A stretch of DNA of 64,000 bases from Hahellaceae bacterium. GTDB taxonomy: Bacteria > Pseudomonadota > Gammaproteobacteria > Pseudomonadales > Oleiphilaceae. The first letter of the stretch is position 1. Each line of letters starts with the position of its first letter. Positions 1 to 8,679 of this stretch are shown here, piece by piece. The position numbers and the translations under genes are program-made. The DNA lies in NCBI GenBank assembly GCA_024234505.1, contig JACKOD010000006.1, positions 124,001 through 188,000 on the forward strand. The letters are read 5' to 3'. The notes below the pieces were generated by a model. It did not search any database and had not been told where the DNA came from. It saw only the letters and a list, made by a program, of their open reading frames with translations.

Positions 1-691
1 AACGTTGTTCCAGTGATTTTATCGGCCGGTCGAATTTAGGAAATACCCAAGCCGGTGTGCGCTGATACAGCGTGAGTGACTTAACCTTGGGTGCAATCGC
101 GGGCACGACCTGTATCGCACTGGCGCCAGTACCAATCACCGCTACTTTTTTGCCCTCCAGCGCATAACTGTGATCCCACTCGGCAGTATGGAATACTCGT
201 CCGCGGAAATCTTCCATGCCGGGAATATCCGGGTACGCAGGACGATTCAGGGCTCCTGTCGCCATCACAACCAGGCGGGCTTTGAGCGTCCGGCCGGCAT
301 AGGTCGTCAAGGTCCAAAGATTGGTGCCTGCATCAAATTTTGCCGACACAATCGTGGTATTAAAGCTGGTTTTCTCACGGAGATTAAAGCGATCCACACA
401 GTCTTTCAAATAACCGTGAATTTCCTTTTGCTCGGCAAACATTCTCGACCAGCGAGGATTGGGAGCAAACGAAAAGGAGTAGAGATGCGAAGGGACATCA
501 CACGCCGCCCCCGGATAAGTATTGTCACGCCAGGTTCCGCCAATATCTGCAGATTGTTCCAATATCCGGAAGTTCTCTATTCCCGACTGCGTCAAACGAA
601 TTGCCATACCAATGCCGGCAAATCCAGAGCCCACAATCGCCACATCCAACACGGATTCCGCGACATTCACGTCAAAAGTAAACTCACTCAT
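1..691 (-). CDS. Flavin-containing monooxygenase, Baeyer-Villiger type (3' end beyond the window)
   Basis: Only the first 230 codons are present; the reading frame is still open at the left edge. The N-terminus has an FAD-binding Rossmann motif (GSGFAG, residues 21-26), followed by the class B monooxygenase sequence GGTWRDNTYPGAACD. Near residue 160 is FRGRVFHTAEWD, which fits the Baeyer-Villiger fingerprint FxGxxxHxxxW(P/D). A second dinucleotide motif, GTGASAIQ, for NADPH follows. Family members use NADPH and O2 to oxidise ketones or other substrates in the cytoplasm; the substrate cannot be read from this part. The start overlaps the stop of the upstream hydrolase gene as ATGA, so the two are translationally coupled. 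Confidence 0.93.
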   Translation of the reverse strand, partial: MSEFTFDVNVAESVLDVAIVGSGFAGIGMAIRLTQSGIENFRILEQSADIGGTWRDNTYPGAACDVPSHLYSFSFAPNPRWSRMFAEQKEIHGYLKDCVDRFNLREKTSFNTTIVSAKFDAGTNLWTLTTYAGRTLKARLVVMATGALNRPAYPDIPGMEDFRGRVFHTAEWDHSYALEGKKVAVIGTGASAIQVVPAIAPKVKSLTLYQRTPAWVFPKFDRPIKSLEQR

Positions 692-1593
692 ACGGCCGCT
701 CCTGTCGTCGCTAAATCAGTAGAATCCATTGCCGAAGCCTCAGCCTGACTGGCCATACGCAGCGCGAATTCGGCGACCTTGGCTTCAATTTCCGGTGCCA
801 TTTCCAGAAATGCCCGGTTGTCATGATCCCAGGGATGAAAACCCGGCTTGAAATAATCCAGCCACGCCGGTACCAAACGGCGTAATGCACCGGGGTTGAG
901 CCACTGGTAACGGAACGACGTCCACCAGCCACGCAGATCAAGATGCACACCTTCGTGTTTTACCATTTGAAAGTAGTAGGGATAAAACAGCGCCCAAAAC
1001 ACGGTTGTGGCGACAATCAACACCGCCGTGCGCTCTACATAGGCACGCGGCCCGGTGCCCATCATGGCCTCGTAGACATCATAAGCAACGCCTTTATGTT
1101 CAGTTTCTTCCATGGCGTGCCAGCGCCACAGCGCCGCAAAATGCTCGTCTGCATTGTCCAGAAATTGCGGATCCCTGAGAATGATATCGCCCATCAGGGC
1201 CGTTAAATGCTCCAGCGCTGTTGTCGCCGCTAACTGCACACTGTTCGGAGCGATTTGCTGAACCCAGTTCAGCAGGGCGGTGACCTGTGCCTCAAAGCGT
1301 CGCACCGGAAACCCGGCTGCCGCCAACGCTTCGTTGTACTCGTCGTGCTCACGACCATGAAACGCCTCCTGAGCAATAAATGCCCGAACCGCTTCTTGCA
1401 ATTTTGGATCGGTAATCTGATCACGATAGTTACGAATACTCTGTATGAAAAATCGCTCGCCTACCGGAAAGAATAAGGACAACGTATTATAGAAGTGGGT
1501 CCAGTGCGCCCCCACGGGATTCCACGAGCCGACCTTGTTGCGCGGTAAATGAAATTTGAGATTGCGGCGAACCGGTTGAATAGCTGCAGTCAT
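688..1593 (-). CDS. Predicted metal-dependent hydrolase, ferritin-like (PF10118 family)
   Basis: This is a protein of about 301 residues. The metal-ligand pattern of the family is visible as QEAFHGREHDEYNEA near residue 95 and AMEETEHKGVAYDVYEAM near residue 170, typical of a ferritin-like helical di-metal site. A hydrophobic stretch (VLIVATTVFWALFYPYYF) lies near residue 195. The function of the family is not established. It often sits beside flavin monooxygenases, and here it shares an ATGA overlap with one, so a joint oxidative pathway is likely. I prefer the ATG at 1593 over the one at 1602 because GGAG lies 8 nt before it. Confidence 0.85.
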   Translation of the reverse strand: MTAAIQPVRRNLKFHLPRNKVGSWNPVGAHWTHFYNTLSLFFPVGERFFIQSIRNYRDQITDPKLQEAVRAFIAQEAFHGREHDEYNEALAAAGFPVRRFEAQVTALLNWVQQIAPNSVQLAATTALEHLTALMGDIILRDPQFLDNADEHFAALWRWHAMEETEHKGVAYDVYEAMMGTGPRAYVERTAVLIVATTVFWALFYPYYFQMVKHEGVHLDLRGWWTSFRYQWLNPGALRRLVPAWLDYFKPGFHPWDHDNRAFLEMAPEIEAKVAEFALRMASQAEASAMDSTDLATTGAAV

Positions 1594-1624
1594 GACACAC
1601 ACTCCAATGAACCATTTATTTATG

Positions 1625-1642
1625 TTACATCAATTAATGTAA
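1625..1642. promoter_or_regulatory. Palindromic operator candidate upstream of the hydrolase/monooxygenase operon
   Basis: TTACATCAATTAATGTAA has perfect 6-bp arms (TTACAT/ATGTAA) and a nearly symmetric centre. It lies about 30 bp upstream of the hydrolase start in the AT-rich gap 1603-1883. The symmetry and position suit a TetR- or AraC-class repressor site. No regulator gene for it is in the window. This is inference from symmetry only. Confidence 0.4.
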
Positions 1643-1883
1643 TATAGGTTTGGAGTAAGTGCACTGGGAATTCTGACAACAATACCCGTCATAACGGTCA
1701 ATTTATGTGCTGTTTCACACCATCGAGACGAAAATAACCCTCATAATAGTTCCATGTTAAAAGCAAGACATTGCACAATCAGCACTGGCACAGACTCCGC
1801 CATCCACGTACAATTTCTCCGCATATCTCCTGTTGTATCATCATCCACCACCCTCGTCCTGAACACAGAAAGGCAGACCCGTT

Positions 1884-2807
1884 ATGGATAACAAGCAACT
1901 TAACATCAGCGTTACCCGCGCCCGGGAATTTAATGAAAATGATCCACGCTTCGAGATCACCGTTATACGCTGGGATCGTATTCTGCTGGCGGCACTGGTG
2001 GTCATTGGCCTGTCAGCATTAGTGGTATGGTCTTTATTGCCATCGGAAGAAACCGCTCCCGAATCTGCCCCGGAAACCCTTTTTTCGCTGGAAGATCCAT
2101 CCTCACCGACCATTGAGCAGGGCATGCCTGAGGTAATCGATTCGCCTCTTACGGCCATTGATCACTATGCTGCTGTCGAAGCAGAAACAGCAGACACCTC
2201 AACCCCCGCACCTGCAGATAGCGCAAACCTGTCCACACTGGACTTTTCCGCGCCCACCAGCGAGGGCGCCATGACCATGCGTGCACTCCCGACCGACGCG
2301 ACAGCGGGTCACCCCCTGATTTCGACTGATCCTGCGGTCGAACAGCAAACTGCCCCCGCTCATACGCAGATACTGTCTACCCGTCAACCGGTGACGATGG
2401 CGCCTGCGGAAACACCGGTCAAATCACCAACGCAAGTGCTGTCCACTCGCGCCAGCACCACCGATACCACGAATAAACACTATGTAAAACGTATTCAGCT
2501 TACCAGTGATGTTCAAAAACTGGCGCCAGTGGATACGCTGGAGTCCAGCCTTAGCATGAATGAGCGAGGCCTGATCAAGGTCTTTCTGTTTACCGAATTG
2601 AATGACCTGAAAGGCAAGAAAGTCTCCCATGTCTGGTATCTGAACGGAAAACGCATGGCACGGGTTAATATGGGCCGACTCAGTACCGACAGTGCGCGTA
2701 TCTACTCAAGCAAGTACATCGATAAACATATGACAGGCCACTGGGAAGTGAAGGTAGTGGAGAACGGCACCAACATAATCGCGACGAAAACTTTTGATGT
2801 TCGTTGA
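1884..2807 (+). CDS. DUF2914 domain protein with one membrane anchor
   Basis: This is a 307-residue protein. A short cytoplasmic N-terminus is followed by one transmembrane segment at about residues 34-54. A long Ser/Thr/Pro/Ala-rich low-complexity linker runs from about 56 to 195. The C-terminal 105 residues form a DUF2914 domain (LTSDVQKLAPVDTL, VSHVWYLNGKRMARVNM, HWEVKV). The layout predicts a periplasmic domain on a flexible tether. The role of DUF2914 is unknown. The gene stands alone, with 57 bp to the next one. Confidence 0.8.
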   Translation: MDNKQLNISVTRAREFNENDPRFEITVIRWDRILLAALVVIGLSALVVWSLLPSEETAPESAPETLFSLEDPSSPTIEQGMPEVIDSPLTAIDHYAAVEAETADTSTPAPADSANLSTLDFSAPTSEGAMTMRALPTDATAGHPLISTDPAVEQQTAPAHTQILSTRQPVTMAPAETPVKSPTQVLSTRASTTDTTNKHYVKRIQLTSDVQKLAPVDTLESSLSMNERGLIKVFLFTELNDLKGKKVSHVWYLNGKRMARVNMGRLSTDSARIYSSKYIDKHMTGHWEVKVVENGTNIIATKTFDVR

Positions 2808-2864
2808 TATTTAGCGCCTCAAACCCCATTTAAGGACAATAAACTTACCGACAGGACGATCAGG

Positions 2865-3443
2865 ATGAAACGGATTTTGATTATCAACGGCAATTCGAAA
2901 GATCACAGCCTATGCCATTCGCTGGCTGAAGCTTATGAAAAAGGTGCTCGAGAAACGCGCAACGAAGTGCATCTGGTGCACCTTTCCAAGCTCAGTTTTG
3001 ATGCAATTTTTCGCTCCGGCTACCAGAACGAACAACCGTTAGAACCCGATCTGGAACACCTGCAGAACGAAATACGCTGGGCAGAACATCTGGTATTTGT
3101 CTATCCCACCTGGTGGGGCACCGTACCTGCACTGTTAAAAGGGGCACTTGACCGGATATTCTTACCCGGATTCGCGTTCAAGTATCGCAAGGGCAATCCG
3201 CTCCCGGAAAAACTCCTGAAGGGCAAAACCGCGCGATTGATTGTGACGATGGATGCCCCGCCCTGGTACTACAAACTGGTTTACGGCGCGCCCGGTACCA
3301 AAATGATGAAGCGTACCGTACTGGAATTTTGCGGAATTAAACCGGTCAAGGTCACCGAATTCGGGCCGGTACTGAACTCCAAAGAACAACAACGCGCACG
3401 CTGGCTTGCCAAAGCGGAAACACTCGGCGCGCAGGCGGCATAA
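2865..3443 (+). CDS. Flavodoxin-fold NAD(P)H-dependent oxidoreductase
   Basis: This 192-residue protein resembles NAD(P)H:quinone oxidoreductases of the Flavodoxin_2 family. It starts with a beta strand and phosphate-binding loop (RILIINGNSKDHSLCHSL). The family signature VYPTWWGTVPALLKGALDR, near residues 82-100, packs against FMN. Such enzymes are cytoplasmic FMN or FAD dimers that reduce quinones or nitro compounds by two electrons. The stop codon is followed directly by the ATG of the next gene (TAAATG), so the two are very probably cotranscribed. Confidence 0.85.
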   Translation: MKRILIINGNSKDHSLCHSLAEAYEKGARETRNEVHLVHLSKLSFDAIFRSGYQNEQPLEPDLEHLQNEIRWAEHLVFVYPTWWGTVPALLKGALDRIFLPGFAFKYRKGNPLPEKLLKGKTARLIVTMDAPPWYYKLVYGAPGTKMMKRTVLEFCGIKPVKVTEFGPVLNSKEQQRARWLAKAETLGAQAA

Positions 3444-4097
3444 ATGAGAGACGGCTCACCCTGCGATGACGCCTGCTCGGTATTGAGTCGCGATGCCTGG
3501 AGTGAGCTGATGACCGAACTGCACTTACCGGCGAGTGAGGAGATGCATACGCATTTGCTCCAGGCCTACGCAGAACCTCACCGCCACTATCATACCCGGA
3601 CCCATCTGCAAGACTGCCTGCAAAAACTTCAACAGCACTCCACCTTATGCCATCAACCCTGTTTGGTGGCACTGGCGCTTTGGTTTCACGATGCGATTTA
3701 TCGCCCTTATCATTCGGGAAACGAACAGGCCAGCGCTCAGTGGGCAACGGATTTTTTATGCACTCATCACGCCTCTGCCGGAATCGTAGAGAAAGTCCGG
3801 CAGTTGATACTGGCCACAGCCCATTCGCACCCGACCACCGATCCGGATGCGCAAGTACTCAACGATATCGATCTGTCTATTTTGGGGGCGCCTGCCGATC
3901 AATATGATGCGTTCGAACAGGCTGTGCGCCGTGAATACCGCTGGGTGCCAGGGCTGCTCTTTCGCCGCAAACGCGCCGCGTTGCTCGCGGGATTTCTGGA
4001 GCGCCCCCGAATTTATCATACGGACACCTTTTATTGCGGCTATGAAACGACCGCCCGGCAGAATCTTCAACGCACTATTGTGAAGTTGCGGGGGTAA
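3444..4097 (+). CDS. Predicted metal-dependent HD-superfamily phosphohydrolase (COG4339-like)
   Basis: This is a 217-residue protein. Ligand candidates typical of this short HD-like family are HYHTRTHLQDCL near residue 48, LWFHDAIYRPYHSGNE near residue 76, TAHSHPTTDPDAQVLNDIDLS near residue 118, and the C-terminal FLERPRIYHTDTF. The substrate is unknown. It begins directly after the stop of the oxidoreductase gene. Its last 23 bp overlap, tail to tail, the end of the minus-strand VWA gene. Sequence similarity supports the family call; catalytic activity is inferred. Confidence 0.8.
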   Translation: MRDGSPCDDACSVLSRDAWSELMTELHLPASEEMHTHLLQAYAEPHRHYHTRTHLQDCLQKLQQHSTLCHQPCLVALALWFHDAIYRPYHSGNEQASAQWATDFLCTHHASAGIVEKVRQLILATAHSHPTTDPDAQVLNDIDLSILGAPADQYDAFEQAVRREYRWVPGLLFRRKRAALLAGFLERPRIYHTDTFYCGYETTARQNLQRTIVKLRG

Positions 4098-5238
4098 TCG
4101 CAATCTCATTCCGGGCCGCCCAATCGGCAACATCTCCCCCATTCAGCGCAGCAGCCATCAGATCGGGGAATTGATCTGGTGTGCAGGCAAACGTAGGGAT
4201 GTCCAGATTGGCGAAAATCTGTGCGAGACGTTTGTCAAACGAGGGTGCGCCATCGTCGTTCAGTGCCAACAGAGTCACCAGATTCACACCACTGCGTTTG
4301 ATTTCATCTGCACGTGTGACCAATTGCGAGGCATTGCCACCTTCATACAGGTCGGTAATTAACACCAGCGTCGTATCTTGTGGTTTGGTGATCCGTTGCT
4401 GACAGTAGGCCATGGCAGAATTAATATCGGTGCCGCCCCCTAGCTGGGTGCCAAATAACACATCAACCGGATCCTGCAACTTTTCAGTCAAATCCACGAC
4501 TGCGGTATCAAATACCACCAACTGTGTTCGCAAGGCAGGTATAGAGGCCATCACGGCCGCAAAAATGCTGGCATAAATCACACTGCTGGCCATCGAACCC
4601 GACTGATCCACACACAGCACCACCTCTTTTAAGGCGCTTGGCTGGCGGCGGCCGTAACCTACCAGTCGCTGCGGAATAATCGTTTGATAGTCTGGCTGGT
4701 AATGCATTAGATTCGCACGCAGTGTGCGGTTCCAGTCAATGTCCTGGTGTCTGGGGCGCTGTTTTCGCTGGGCACGATTCAAACTGCCTCGGATGGCCTG
4801 TTCAGTATGATTACGCAATCTCTGCATAAGTTCATCGACAATTTTCTGCACGATGTCCCGAGCGGCTTGTTTCGATTTTTCAGGGATTAAATGACTCAAT
4901 GAAATGAGTGTCGCCAATAGGTGAACATCCGCTTCTACCGCTTGTAACATCTCGGGTTCAAGCAACAGGCGTTTCAAATTCAAACGCTCTATGGCGTCCT
5001 TCTGCATGACCTGCACGACACTGGCGGGAAAAAAGTCTCGTATTTCACCCAGCCAGCGAGAGACCTTTGGCGCCGAATTAGCGAGGGAACCTTGACGCTG
5101 GCTTTCATCCTGGTCGTAAAGCGCCCCCAAGAGTTGATCCAGCCTGACATCATCACCCTGCAATCCTTGCTGAGTCTGGGCGGCATCACTCCCGAGAAGC
5201 AACCGCCAACGTCTGGACTGTTCCGTCAACTGACTCAT
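4075..5238 (-). CDS. yehP: VWA (von Willebrand A) domain protein of the MoxR-VWA operon, YehP-like
   Basis: This is a 387-residue protein. The N-terminal half is helical. The C-terminal half is a VWA domain with a complete metal-ion-dependent adhesion site: DQSGS near residue 210, GGGTD near 270 and TDLYEG near 297. VWA proteins of this kind partner with MoxR ATPases, which are thought to remodel or insert metals into target proteins. It is the last gene of the five-gene operon, and its ATG overlaps the stop of the DUF5682 gene (ATGA). The symbol rests on the shared gene set with E. coli yehLMPQ and is tentative. Confidence 0.85.
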   Translation of the reverse strand: MSQLTEQSRRWRLLLGSDAAQTQQGLQGDDVRLDQLLGALYDQDESQRQGSLANSAPKVSRWLGEIRDFFPASVVQVMQKDAIERLNLKRLLLEPEMLQAVEADVHLLATLISLSHLIPEKSKQAARDIVQKIVDELMQRLRNHTEQAIRGSLNRAQRKQRPRHQDIDWNRTLRANLMHYQPDYQTIIPQRLVGYGRRQPSALKEVVLCVDQSGSMASSVIYASIFAAVMASIPALRTQLVVFDTAVVDLTEKLQDPVDVLFGTQLGGGTDINSAMAYCQQRITKPQDTTLVLITDLYEGGNASQLVTRADEIKRSGVNLVTLLALNDDGAPSFDKRLAQIFANLDIPTFACTPDQFPDLMAAALNGGDVADWAARNEIAITPATSQ

Positions 5239-7574
5239 TGTACCCCCTCTCCTGTGCCTGTCAGCGCTGTCTCCGATCCGGTCTCCGGCAACGAATGCCC
5301 TATCATCTGGTACAGCAATGGCAACGCCCGAATGGCGCCTTCATAGTTAAAATTCTGGTCAGATCCGGTCGTAGCAATTTGTGTCAGTGCCCGGGATTTT
5401 ACCAGTAACTGACTACGCTCGCCGGTACTGAAGTTTGCGAAACTGCGGCGTAAGAGCGGCAGCAACACCAAAAAGCGCGCTTCGTCGAGACTACAGACAT
5501 AGTGATTGAGCACTGACCATAAACGATCATCGTGGACCAGCAATAATCCCGATCCGGCCAATAGACCTTCAATCCATTGCGCTGCCTGCAAGGGAGCCTG
5601 CGCCGAAGACAGCGCCAGCCGCAATGCGCGTTCGACCTCGTCACTGGATATAATTGCCGCATTCAACAAGAGACGATAGCAACAGCCTCGAATCAACGGT
5701 TGCGTGTCTTCTTGCGCGGCCAGCGTCTGCAGGCACTGCCACCAGTCGTTCAGGTAGTCGTCGCAGGCCAGTAACTTGAGCGCGTCACTCAGGGCTTGCA
5801 TTTGCGAGGTATGAGCCGCGGCTTCAGCTTCATCAATATGACGACTGTAATGCACCAGACCAATCATTATCCTGGCGCAAAATCCTTCGACCACATGTAA
5901 TAAGGCGGCTGAATGGGTGCCTCGCACATCGCCATAACGGGTAATATTGATCAAGCGCGGCAAGGCTCGCATCAATTGCTCGATATCACCACTCACCGCC
6001 GACAACACCTGTAAGCGCTCAATCGCCTGAGTGATGGTGCCGGGCAAATCGGCCAGTAGCAAGCGATCAATCCAATGGGCAACGCTGGCTAACTCGGTCG
6101 TATTCGCAATTTCCTGCGCCACAAAATGCTGGCAAGCCGAGGAGACGGTATTGCCCCATAAATTCAATTCAATCAACCGCAACTCAAATTCGGGCTGCCA
6201 CTGAAGCACCCATTGTTCTTTAAAGGTGCCTTTGCCTCCTCGTGCTGAAACACATTTTCCCCAGGGCAATCCCAAAAGCACCAGCTGATGTAACAAGGTT
6301 GAACGAGCCAGCCCGATTTCATTGCGTAAATCCAGATCCAGTGGCGTATCGACGGCAGACACTTTCATTCGCAAGCGCTTTTGCGTACTTTGCAGATCTT
6401 CCTGCAACGGCACACCCGGAATATTGTCCGGCACATTTCCCAGTTTTTCACCTATCAGCAGGGGTTTCTGCAACAAAACCAGTGGCGCCGATTCGCCAAA
6501 GCAGAATAAGGTCTGAATTGCTTCGTTCATTTCATCCAGACTCGGCAAGGGTCGCTGTCGCAGGGTGGCCAGCGTATCAGCAAAGCGCACCGCCTCAATC
6601 ACACTCGCGGGAGGAACATCATAGTGCTGATCTCGCAGATAGCGAGCCGCCTTGGTGAGCCAGCCCGAAGTAATACGGGAACGCGTGCCCGCTTGAGTGT
6701 GTTGCCATAAATGAGCATACCAGCCCGGACTGGTCACACCGGCACCATAACCGCTGCGGTAGCTGATCCGGCCATGAGTCCAGGGGATCCAGGTCGCCTG
6801 CAGTTTGATTTTAGGCAGTCCCTTGAGCAAGGTGTTATCGTCTTTGACCGGTACTTTACGCAGCAGTGCCGGCACGTGCCAGGCACCACAGATGACAGCA
6901 ATGCGTTCATAACCCGACTTTTGTGCCTCACGCAAAGTGCGTCGCATCCAGGCTTCCCGCCGCGCTTCCCGGTCGCTGAGCCCGGCTTCTTTTTCCACCT
7001 GTTCTCGCAATGCGCTCATCGCATCGGCAATTGCCACAAATACATCTTGCTGTTGTGGATGCTGTTCAACCATGAACTCCCACCAGCGCTCACCATCCTC
7101 AAAGCCTGCCGCGCTGGCTAACATATCCAGCGGATCCTGACTTAACGACAGGGTGTCGATCGGTACCTCGCCTTCAGGCAAACTGCCTGATTCAGACTCA
7201 GATTCCGCTGTCTGGCTCAATGCGGCTTCGCGGTCTTGTCTCGCCAAGGCCAAATGATGCGCCTGAGGCAAATCCATCAGGCGAATCGCAATCCCATGGG
7301 CGCGGGCAAAGCGCATAGCCTGCCACTCCGGGGAAAATTCGGTAAAGGGATAAAATACACTATCCCGAGCATCATCCGGGGCGTAGATCAGCTGTGCCAC
7401 CGGAGGAACCAACCGGGCATCATCCATAAATGCCAGTAAGGGTTCCGCTTCAGGCGCGCCTTCGACCAACAGGCAGTCCGGCTTAAAATCTGTCAGCGCC
7501 TGTAAAGCACTGGCGGCCGAACCGGGGCCATGATGGCGAATGCCCAGCAGAAGCAGTTTATCGTCAATTAGCAT
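5235..7574 (-). CDS. yehM: DUF5682 family protein, YehM-like
   Basis: This is a 779-residue cytoplasmic protein without a signal peptide. The N-terminal domain opens with LLLGIRHHGPGSA and VEGAPEAEPL. Near residue 230 is IAVICGAWHVPALLRKVP. The paired (G)xxHHG and GAWH motifs recall the TIKI/TraB/EreA-like fold, suggesting a metal-dependent hydrolase domain; this is my inference. The remainder (residues 260-779) is helical and unannotated. It lies 25 bp after the MoxR gene and overlaps the VWA gene by 4 bp. The YehM link is by operon content and length. Confidence 0.82.
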   Translation of the reverse strand: MLIDDKLLLLGIRHHGPGSAASALQALTDFKPDCLLVEGAPEAEPLLAFMDDARLVPPVAQLIYAPDDARDSVFYPFTEFSPEWQAMRFARAHGIAIRLMDLPQAHHLALARQDREAALSQTAESESESGSLPEGEVPIDTLSLSQDPLDMLASAAGFEDGERWWEFMVEQHPQQQDVFVAIADAMSALREQVEKEAGLSDREARREAWMRRTLREAQKSGYERIAVICGAWHVPALLRKVPVKDDNTLLKGLPKIKLQATWIPWTHGRISYRSGYGAGVTSPGWYAHLWQHTQAGTRSRITSGWLTKAARYLRDQHYDVPPASVIEAVRFADTLATLRQRPLPSLDEMNEAIQTLFCFGESAPLVLLQKPLLIGEKLGNVPDNIPGVPLQEDLQSTQKRLRMKVSAVDTPLDLDLRNEIGLARSTLLHQLVLLGLPWGKCVSARGGKGTFKEQWVLQWQPEFELRLIELNLWGNTVSSACQHFVAQEIANTTELASVAHWIDRLLLADLPGTITQAIERLQVLSAVSGDIEQLMRALPRLINITRYGDVRGTHSAALLHVVEGFCARIMIGLVHYSRHIDEAEAAAHTSQMQALSDALKLLACDDYLNDWWQCLQTLAAQEDTQPLIRGCCYRLLLNAAIISSDEVERALRLALSSAQAPLQAAQWIEGLLAGSGLLLVHDDRLWSVLNHYVCSLDEARFLVLLPLLRRSFANFSTGERSQLLVKSRALTQIATTGSDQNFNYEGAIRALPLLYQMIGHSLPETGSETALTGTGEGVQ

Positions 7575-7599
7575 GGCGCAGAATTCCCTTAGGCTCGAA

Positions 7600-8679
7600 C
7601 TAGCTCATCTCGCGGCAAGCACGGTAGATGTCTTTCCATCCGTCGCGCTCTTTTACTACGGTTTCGAGATATTCACGCCAAATGAGCGCATCCTGCACCG
7701 GATCTTTAACAATGGCTCCCAACAGTCCGGAAGCTATATCCGCCGCTTCCAGCTGCCCGTTGCCGAAATGTAACGCCAGACTAATGCCACTGTTCATGAC
7801 AGAAATGGCTTCGGCCGTACTTAACGTGGCCGAGGGTGATTTAACCTTGTCTTTTCCATCCAGGGTCACGCCTGAGCGTAATTCACGGAAGATAGTCACG
7901 ACCCGCTTGATTTCAGCCAGCGCATTGATCTCAGCAGGCAGCTGTAGCGCTTTACCCAAATCGGCGACCCGTTTCTCCACGATAGTCACTTCTTCTTCCA
8001 TCGTGGCCGGCGTGGGCAAAATAACCGTATTGAAACGACGCTTCAGCGCGCTCGAAAGTTCGTTGACGCCCTTGTCCCGATTATTGGCCGTTGCAATCAC
8101 ATTAAACCCACGCACCGCCTGAACTTCCTCATTCAACTCGGCAATCGGCAGATGTTTTTCAGACAGTACGGTAATCAGGGTGTCCTGCACATCAGCCGGG
8201 ATGCGTGTTAACTCCTCAATCCGGCACAATTTACCCCGGCTCATGGCACGCATCAGAGGGGACTCGACAATCGCCTCACGGCTCGGACCTTTTGCCAATA
8301 ACTGCGCATAGTTCCAGCCGTAACGCATGGCTTCTTCGCTGGTGCCGGCTGTCCCCTGCACTACCAACGTGGAATCACCACAAATAGCGGCGGCCAGATG
8401 TTCAGAGACCCAGGATTTCGCCGTTCCCGGAACGCCATAGAGCAACAACGCGCGATCGGTCGTGAGCGTTGCCACGGCAATTTCCATAAGGCGACGCTGC
8501 CCAATGTACTTGGCAGACACTTCAAAGCCATTATCAAGCGTCCCTCCCAGCAGATAGGTGCAAACCCCCCAGGGGGACAGGTGCCAGTTTTCTGGACGAG
8601 GACGGCGATCAACCGCCCGGATAGCCTCTAACTCGGCATGAAACTGTTGTTCGACATGCAAGCGTAAAACTGAAGTCAT
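7600..8679 (-). CDS. yehL: MoxR-type AAA+ ATPase, YehL-like
   Basis: This is an AAA+ protein of about 359 residues. Walker A is GVPGTAKS near residue 83. Walker B is degenerate-looking but placed correctly (KLCRIEEL, near 150). A sensor 1 Asn lies in NVIATANNRDKG, and an arginine-finger region follows in SSALKRRFN. MoxR ATPases act as oligomeric chaperones with VWA partners. The start at 8679 gives an ATGA overlap with the DUF5691 stop (8676-8678), which fits coupling better than the ATG at 8688. All four key AAA+ elements are intact, so the enzyme is probably active. Confidence 0.92.
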   Translation of the reverse strand: MTSVLRLHVEQQFHAELEAIRAVDRRPRPENWHLSPWGVCTYLLGGTLDNGFEVSAKYIGQRRLMEIAVATLTTDRALLLYGVPGTAKSWVSEHLAAAICGDSTLVVQGTAGTSEEAMRYGWNYAQLLAKGPSREAIVESPLMRAMSRGKLCRIEELTRIPADVQDTLITVLSEKHLPIAELNEEVQAVRGFNVIATANNRDKGVNELSSALKRRFNTVILPTPATMEEEVTIVEKRVADLGKALQLPAEINALAEIKRVVTIFRELRSGVTLDGKDKVKSPSATLSTAEAISVMNSGISLALHFGNGQLEAADIASGLLGAIVKDPVQDALIWREYLETVVKERDGWKDIYRACREMS

